Source of the DNA: Rikenellaceae bacterium
GTDB taxonomy: Bacteria > Bacteroidota > Bacteroidia > Bacteroidales > UBA932
Reading direction: 5' to 3'
Assembly: GCA_900769885.1 (NCBI GenBank)
Contig: CAAGIG010000076.1
Coordinates: 1-17,951, forward strand
Length of the DNA stretch: 17,951 bases
The first letter of the stretch is position 1; each line of letters begins with the position of its first letter. Below are positions 14,130 to 17,951 of the stretch, in pieces. Made by a program: the position numbers and the translations under genes. The notes under the pieces are model-generated. The model worked only from the letters and a program-made list of their open reading frames with translations, did no database searches and was not told where the DNA came from.

Positions 14130-15200
14130 ATGAACGACAAGTTAATTCTCAGACTTATAGAATCCTCGTATAAAGAGTGTGAGGTAACCGGAAGGGATAT
14201 GGGAGGTGAGAGTTGTTACGAAACACCTGTCTCAAATATAACTACCGGAATGGTAAGATGGCCCCAGAAATCAACGCCCGATCACATTGTAAATATAAAT
14301 GAGATTGGCAAGGATTATGTCGTCCTGACTGTCAGAACTGTCCCTGGAACTATAAGTCATCCTATAACTCTTCGTTCAGGAGACACATATGATTACGGAT
14401 GGTATTCATTTGGAGAATGGTCCTATTCATACAAAGTCTCATTAAGTGAACTAACAGCAGAGCAACTTAAATATTATGGTCCTGAAAGTGCCTTTAGGAA
14501 AGCCCGCAAGTGTGAAGAGTCACTTCTGAGAGAAGATGGCAAAATTGACAATTCTGCATATCTGGAGACAAAATCGGCGTACGAATCTGCTGCCCGCCTG
14601 GGAAGCAGTGAAGCATACTCCTGGCTGGTCAAAGATGCTCTGACACACATCAGGACATACAGGGGAAAGCAATTGTGGACATACCCTGCATACACCTCAC
14701 AAGCATTGGATATTCTCCTTGAGGCGGAAGCAAAAAATCTTGGAGACCAAGCAAAAGCAATTTTTGAGGAGCGTCCCGATTTTTATATTGAAGATGGGAT
14801 ACTATACGATGTTTTGAGAGAATACTCGGATATAATTATCCCTGACGAAGTGACAGAAATCTCCGGACACTGCTTTTCAAGAGCAGCCATCAGGTGTGAG
14901 CAGCCATTGGAAACAGTGGTTATACCTCAGAGTGTCAAGACTATAGGAGAAAGGGCTTTTTTGAATTTGGACAACCTCAAATATGTTGAGATTGAAGGTT
15001 CAGTAACTATCGGGGAATATGCTTTTGCCAGCTGTTCAAAACTGGAAGAGGTGGTTATAAAAGGTAGAGCAAATATTGAAAATAACGCATTTTCAAACTG
15101 CACATCCCTAAAAAGAGTCACCCTTGCCAAAGGTTCAAAATACAACTGCGAAAAGGTCTTCGGAACCAAATTTAAAGTGACAGAAATCATTGAAAATTAA
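14130..15200 (+). CDS. Protein with BspA-type leucine-rich repeats, probably cytoplasmic
   Basis: A 356-residue protein in three parts. Residues 1-110 are a beta-rich region of unknown family with several Trp and Tyr (YDYGWYSFGEWSYSYKV, 87-103). Residues 118-215 are helical with Ala-rich SEL1/TPR-like character (YESAARLGSSEAYSWL, 151-166). Residues about 234-345 hold four to five BspA-type (LRR_5) repeats such as ETVVIPQSVKTIGERAFLNL (261-280) and EEVVIKGRANIENNAFSNC (306-324). Most BspA-like proteins are secreted, but here there is no signal peptide or lipobox and no upstream in-frame start, so it appears cytoplasmic. It is 15 nt after the BACON lipoprotein gene and probably in the same unit. 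Its partner and role are unknown. It ends in a convergent arrangement with the thiamine operon. Confidence 0.75.
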   Translation: MNDKLILRLIESSYKECEVTGRDMGGESCYETPVSNITTGMVRWPQKSTPDHIVNINEIGKDYVVLTVRTVPGTISHPITLRSGDTYDYGWYSFGEWSYSYKVSLSELTAEQLKYYGPESAFRKARKCEESLLREDGKIDNSAYLETKSAYESAARLGSSEAYSWLVKDALTHIRTYRGKQLWTYPAYTSQALDILLEAEAKNLGDQAKAIFEERPDFYIEDGILYDVLREYSDIIIPDEVTEISGHCFSRAAIRCEQPLETVVIPQSVKTIGERAFLNLDNLKYVEIEGSVTIGEYAFASCSKLEEVVIKGRANIENNAFSNCTSLKRVTLAKGSKYNCEKVFGTKFKVTEIIEN

Positions 15201-15201
15201 C

Positions 15202-15234
15202 AAACTGGCGACCTCATCAAAGGGTCGCCAGTTT
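15202..15234 (-). terminator. Terminator hairpin shared by the convergent BspA-like gene and thiamine operon
   Basis: A perfect 12-bp inverted repeat, AAACTGGCGACC (15202-15213) and GGTCGCCAGTTT (15223-15234), has a 9-nt loop. On the minus strand it is followed by GTTAATTTTC, a moderate U-rich tail. On the plus strand there is no T-run, so it probably serves the thiamine operon. Its upstream arm (minus strand) encodes the last residues of the ThiE-like protein and the stop lies in the loop. Confidence 0.65.
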
Positions 15235-15768
15235 CATATTGTAAATACCTCCAATCATAGCTGCACCACCAAAACCCAATTCCTCCAGATAGGGAATTTT
15301 ATCAATGGTCACTCCTCCCAGTGCCACCACTTTTTCATCGATAATTCCCATAGAAGATGCTCTTTGGAGCTCCTCGTGAGTAAATTTTGATTTGTATCCC
15401 TCTTTTGAGATACTGTCAAAAACAGGACTCAGAAAGAGATAATCATAATCGGCTTTGAACTCCACAATTTCCTCCAGCGAGTGGCAGGATCTTGTCCTGA
15501 AGCCATTGTATCCATTCGGTAAAGTTCTGATATTCTTATTGATATGAATCCCTTTAAGAGAGAATTCAAAATACAATTCAGAAAAATCGTGAATAATGAT
15601 TCTAGACCTCTCCTCTGGGGTCAGCACCTTCAATATCTCCCGGCACTCATCTATATTTGAATCAGGCTTGCGAAGATGGACAAAATCGACTTTACCTTTG
15701 AGCAACCCACTTATAATCAGCGGGTCCTGCTCCGAAACAACAGATGTGGAAACAGCTATAATTCTCAT
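15217..15768 (-). CDS. thiE: ThiE/TenI-family protein, probable thiamine phosphate synthase
   Basis: A 183-residue (beta/alpha)8-type protein, shorter than typical ThiE (about 205-215). ThiE joins the pyrimidine pyrophosphate and the thiazole phosphate to give thiamine phosphate. Recognisable landmarks are VDFVHLRKP (27-35, for VQLREK), the GIHINK loop (73-78, for GVHLGQ), RSCHSLEE (93-100), the SPVFDSISKEGY phosphate-binding region (114-125), VALGGV (148-153) and GFGGAAMIGGIY (165-176). Several are diverged, so it could be TenI-like (thiazole tautomerase) rather than ThiE. Because the neighbouring Thi4 makes an already aromatic thiazole, a tautomerase should be unnecessary, which favours ThiE activity (inference). 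Its ATG overlaps the thi4 stop as TAATG, indicating translational coupling. Confidence 0.75.
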   Translation of the reverse strand: MRIIAVSTSVVSEQDPLIISGLLKGKVDFVHLRKPDSNIDECREILKVLTPEERSRIIIHDFSELYFEFSLKGIHINKNIRTLPNGYNGFRTRSCHSLEEIVEFKADYDYLFLSPVFDSISKEGYKSKFTHEELQRASSMGIIDEKVVALGGVTIDKIPYLEELGFGGAAMIGGIYNMKLATL

Positions 15769-16538
15769 TATTTCAACTTTTCAATTATAAGATCTGCCAC
15801 CTTTTTACCAGAGAGCAACATACCTCCGAAGATGGGTCCCATACGTGGAGTTCCACTTACCGCTGAAGCAGCCATACCGCAAACATAAAGGCCGGGATAA
15901 ATCTCTTTTGTTCCATTTACAACCTCCTCTTCTCCGGCAACAACATCCAAAGAGCGCTCACCGATGACATCCCCAGTCTCTGTAGCGAGTCTGATACCAT
16001 TTTTACGGGCCACAGTTCTACACATTTCGCTGTCGTGACCGGTACCGTCAATAACACATTTTGCCATAATATTGAGAGGGTCCACGTGCATTCCTTCCCT
16101 CAAAACAGGAGTCCAGTTTACCACAACGCCACTTACAGCATTGTTTTTGAAAACTACATCTTCCACAGAATAGCAGTTAAAAATTGTAGCACCCGCGTGA
16201 ACAGCCTTGTACAACAATGCAGATGTACTCTCGACCGAATCCATCACAAAAAGGTCGTCACTGTATTGTTCATAATTGATATCGAACTCCTTAATAATAT
16301 GAAGAGCCTCCTGCTGGACAACAATCTGATTGAACATCATAGCTCCACCCCACATTCCTCCGCCGGGAGAAAGTTTTCTGTCAAATTGGGCAACTTTCAA
16401 TCCCGCCTTCGCAAGATAATATGCAGCAACAATACCTGATGGACCGCCTCCGACAATAGCTACATCCAAATCCAGATTTCTTTCCAACTTGTTAAAATAG
16501 GTACTTATAATACCCTGAGAAACATTTTTTTCTATCAT
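15768..16538 (-). CDS. thi4: Sulfide-dependent thiazole synthase (Thi4 family)
   Basis: A 256-residue NAD-binding protein. Thi4 makes the thiamine thiazole as an adenylated carboxylate from NAD, glycine and a sulfur source. The Rossmann motif VGGGPSG (29-35), the E/D53-containing FDRKLSPGGGMWGG stretch (52-65), VIDGTGHDSE (162-171), GMAASAVSGTPRMGPIFGGM (221-240) and the final LSGKKVADLI helix are all characteristic. In suicidal yeast and plant enzymes a Cys in the motif SCMDP donates the sulfur; here the aligned residue is His151 in GMHVDPL, as in archaeal Thi4. It should therefore be a true catalyst using free sulfide, and in family members it needs iron and is oxygen-sensitive. It lies 26 nt after thiC and its stop overlaps the thiE-like start. 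It replaces the ThiG-ThiH-ThiS route usual in bacteria. Confidence 0.93.
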   Translation of the reverse strand: MIEKNVSQGIISTYFNKLERNLDLDVAIVGGGPSGIVAAYYLAKAGLKVAQFDRKLSPGGGMWGGAMMFNQIVVQQEALHIIKEFDINYEQYSDDLFVMDSVESTSALLYKAVHAGATIFNCYSVEDVVFKNNAVSGVVVNWTPVLREGMHVDPLNIMAKCVIDGTGHDSEMCRTVARKNGIRLATETGDVIGERSLDVVAGEEEVVNGTKEIYPGLYVCGMAASAVSGTPRMGPIFGGMLLSGKKVADLIIEKLK

Positions 16539-16564
16539 AATATATCTTTTAAAATGGTTTATAA

Positions 16565-17951
16565 TTATTCTTCACAAAGGGTGTGGCTGATTCTCATAGC
16601 GCAGAAATTCGGACCACACATTGTACAAAATCTTCCCCCTACATTATTCGAAGTTTTATAGTATTCCAAAGCCCTCTCGGGGTCGAGACTGAGATTGAAC
16701 TGGTCTTTCCATCGGAATTCATAACGGGCTTTGCTGAGAGCGTTGTCCCTAACCATTGCCCCCGGATGCTGTTTTGCCAGATCTGCAGCGTGGGCAGCCA
16801 GCTTGAATGCAACAACACCCTCTCTTACATCGTTTTTGTCAGGAAGGGCAAGATGTTCTTTGGGTGTAACATAGCAAAGCATTGCAGTTCCATACCAGCC
16901 AATTTGAGCGGCACCGATAGCCGAAGTAATATGGTCATAACCGGGAGCAATATCAGTAACTAATGGTCCTAAGGTATAGAATGGAGCATTGTGACATTTC
17001 TCGATTTGACGCTCCATATTCTCCTTTATTTTGTGCATTGGAACGTGGCCTGGACCTTCGATAAAGACCTGTACATTTTTGGCCCACGCCCGCTCAACGA
17101 GTTCCCCCATTGTATCCAACTCTGCAAATTGTGCTTTGTCGTTTGCATCAAAAATGCTTCCCGGTCTCAAACCATCCCCGAGAGACAAAGCAACATCATA
17201 TTTTGCCACGATGTCACATATATCATCGAAGTGCTCATACAGAAAACTCTCACGCTGATGAGTTTGACACCATTTTGAAATTATACTTCCTCCACGACTG
17301 ACAATCCCTGTGAGACGGTCCGCAGAAAGATTGACATTTTTCAATCTTATACCGCAATGGATTGTAAAATAGTCGACACCTTGCTCACATTGTTCGATCA
17401 GCACATCCCTGTAAATCTCCCAGGTAAGGTCCTCAGCCTTGCCATTGACCTTCTCCATCGCTTGGTAAATAGGGACAGTTCCAATTGGGACAGGGCTGTT
17501 TCTGAGAATCCACTCTCTCGTTTCGTGAATATTTGGACCTGTAGACAAATCCATAATTGTGTCAGCCCCCCATTTGCAACTCCAGATTGCTTTTTCCACC
17601 TCTTCAGAGATACTTGAACTGGTCGCAGAATTGCCGATATTTGCATTGATTTTGGTCAGAAAATTACGTCCGATAATCATCGGTTCTGCCTCAGAGTGAT
17701 TAATATTTGCAGGGATAACAGCCCTACCCTCAGCTACTTCCTGACGGACAAATTCAGGAGTGATATGGGTTTTGATTCCAAGTTCCGCACAATTCATATT
17801 CTCGCGTATCGCCACATACTCCATTTCGGGAGTAATAATTCCTTTCCTCGCATAATACATCTGACAAACATTAGAGGAATCCTTTGCAGTACGCTCCGCT
17901 ATCCATTCACGACGCAAGTGAGGCAAACCCTTTTCCAAATCGATATCGGCC
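16565..17951 (-). CDS. thiC: Phosphomethylpyrimidine synthase ThiC (partial, 5' end outside window)
   Basis: About 461 residues are visible and the frame stays open to the right edge. ThiC is a radical-SAM enzyme that rearranges aminoimidazole ribotide into hydroxymethylpyrimidine phosphate. Landmarks are QMYYARKGIITPEMEYVAIR near the visible N-terminus, NFLTKINANIGNS, WGADTIMDLSTG, ITHCG-like FTIHCGIRL, RGGSI, SLGDGLRPGSI, EGPGHVPM, YTLGPLVTDIAPGYDHI and the C-terminal [4Fe-4S] motif CTMCGPNFC (codons 16601-16627, CX2CX4C). An internal TTG at 17938 could be mistaken for a start, but the frame reads A-D-I-D before it, and IDxxKGLPxLR matches the linker of the long-form enzyme. The gene is therefore truncated by the window, not short. 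It is the first visible gene of the thiamine operon; a TPP riboswitch, if present, lies outside. Confidence 0.96.
   Translation of the reverse strand, partial: ADIDLEKGLPHLRREWIAERTAKDSSNVCQMYYARKGIITPEMEYVAIRENMNCAELGIKTHITPEFVRQEVAEGRAVIPANINHSEAEPMIIGRNFLTKINANIGNSATSSSISEEVEKAIWSCKWGADTIMDLSTGPNIHETREWILRNSPVPIGTVPIYQAMEKVNGKAEDLTWEIYRDVLIEQCEQGVDYFTIHCGIRLKNVNLSADRLTGIVSRGGSIISKWCQTHQRESFLYEHFDDICDIVAKYDVALSLGDGLRPGSIFDANDKAQFAELDTMGELVERAWAKNVQVFIEGPGHVPMHKIKENMERQIEKCHNAPFYTLGPLVTDIAPGYDHITSAIGAAQIGWYGTAMLCYVTPKEHLALPDKNDVREGVVAFKLAAHAADLAKQHPGAMVRDNALSKARYEFRWKDQFNLSLDPERALEYYKTSNNVGGRFCTMCGPNFCAMRISHTLCEE

Noticed and set aside
11976..15200. Polysaccharide-utilisation locus
   Set aside because: Despite BACON and lipoprotein genes there is no SusC/SusD pair, glycoside hydrolase or hybrid two-component regulator.
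16511..16523. TACCCTGAGAAAC, resembling part of a TPP riboswitch core
   Set aside because: It is on the plus strand within thi4 coding sequence, while the thiamine operon is on the minus strand; the other conserved riboswitch blocks are absent.
17936..17938. TTG as the start of thiC
   Set aside because: The frame is open to the window edge and the residues before it match the long-form ThiC linker, so the real start is outside the window.
1..17951. CRISPR arrays, insertion sequences, phage genes or a defence system
   Set aside because: No regularly spaced repeats, transposase, integrase, capsid, nuclease or toxin-antitoxin motifs were seen on either strand.

Overview
The window (about 18 kb, roughly 41% G+C by eye) looks like ordinary chromosomal DNA of a member of the Bacteroidota, most likely Bacteroidales. 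The evidence is the gene families (PnuC, DPP IV with a GWSGGG serine motif, BACON and BspA-type repeat proteins, a stand-alone 5'-nucleotidase C-terminal-domain protein, type II thymidine kinase), lipoproteins with SSC/TAC lipoboxes, almost no Shine-Dalgarno sequences, and several matches to the Bacteroidota promoter (TTG or TTTG, about 17-22 bases, TAnnTTTG). I cannot name the genus.

Left part (1-5442, minus strand). Thymidine kinase is followed by a promoter and a tightly packed five-gene unit: HlyC/CorC-type membrane protein with CBS domains, secreted DUF3108-like protein, ABC ATPase, ABC-2 permease, and 5'-nucleotidase C-terminal-domain protein (cut by the window edge). Spacings inside the unit are 1, 17, 1 and 3 nt, so it is probably one transcript concerned with the cell envelope and export.

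Middle (5495-10776, plus strand). A coiled-coil protein of unknown function, RsmI (16S rRNA 2'-O-methyltransferase) and a membrane-anchored helix-hairpin-helix protein form one unit. A PnuC-type vitamin transporter follows, with its -7 box only 4 nt before the start codon. Then come a periplasmic DPP IV-type peptidase and a small stand-alone PAS protein.

Region 10777-11158 holds two tRNA-Pro genes, anticodons AGG and CGG, each followed by a strong intrinsic terminator. A long imperfect palindrome lies just upstream. Region 11159-15200 (plus) holds a DUF1295/steroid-5-alpha-reductase-type membrane protein, two lipoproteins that each contain an internal duplication (one also has a BACON domain), and an apparently cytoplasmic protein with BspA-type leucine-rich repeats. 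These last three are the least understood genes here.

Right end (15217-17951, minus strand). A thiamine operon runs thiC (5' end outside the window), thi4, thiE-like. The Thi4 has His where the suicidal eukaryotic enzymes have the sulfur-donor Cys, so it should be the sulfide-dependent catalytic type, which fits an anaerobic, sulfide-rich habitat. The operon supplies the pyrimidine (ThiC), the thiazole (Thi4) and the coupling step (ThiE-like). No thiG, thiH or thiD is visible.

I found no CRISPR array, transposase, integrase, phage gene or recognisable defence system, and nothing I would call a clearly new system. The most interesting points are the A34 tRNA-Pro, the Thi4-type thiazole route with a divergent ThiE, the Met-rich loop in the ABC permease, and the duplicated lipoprotein/BspA cluster.
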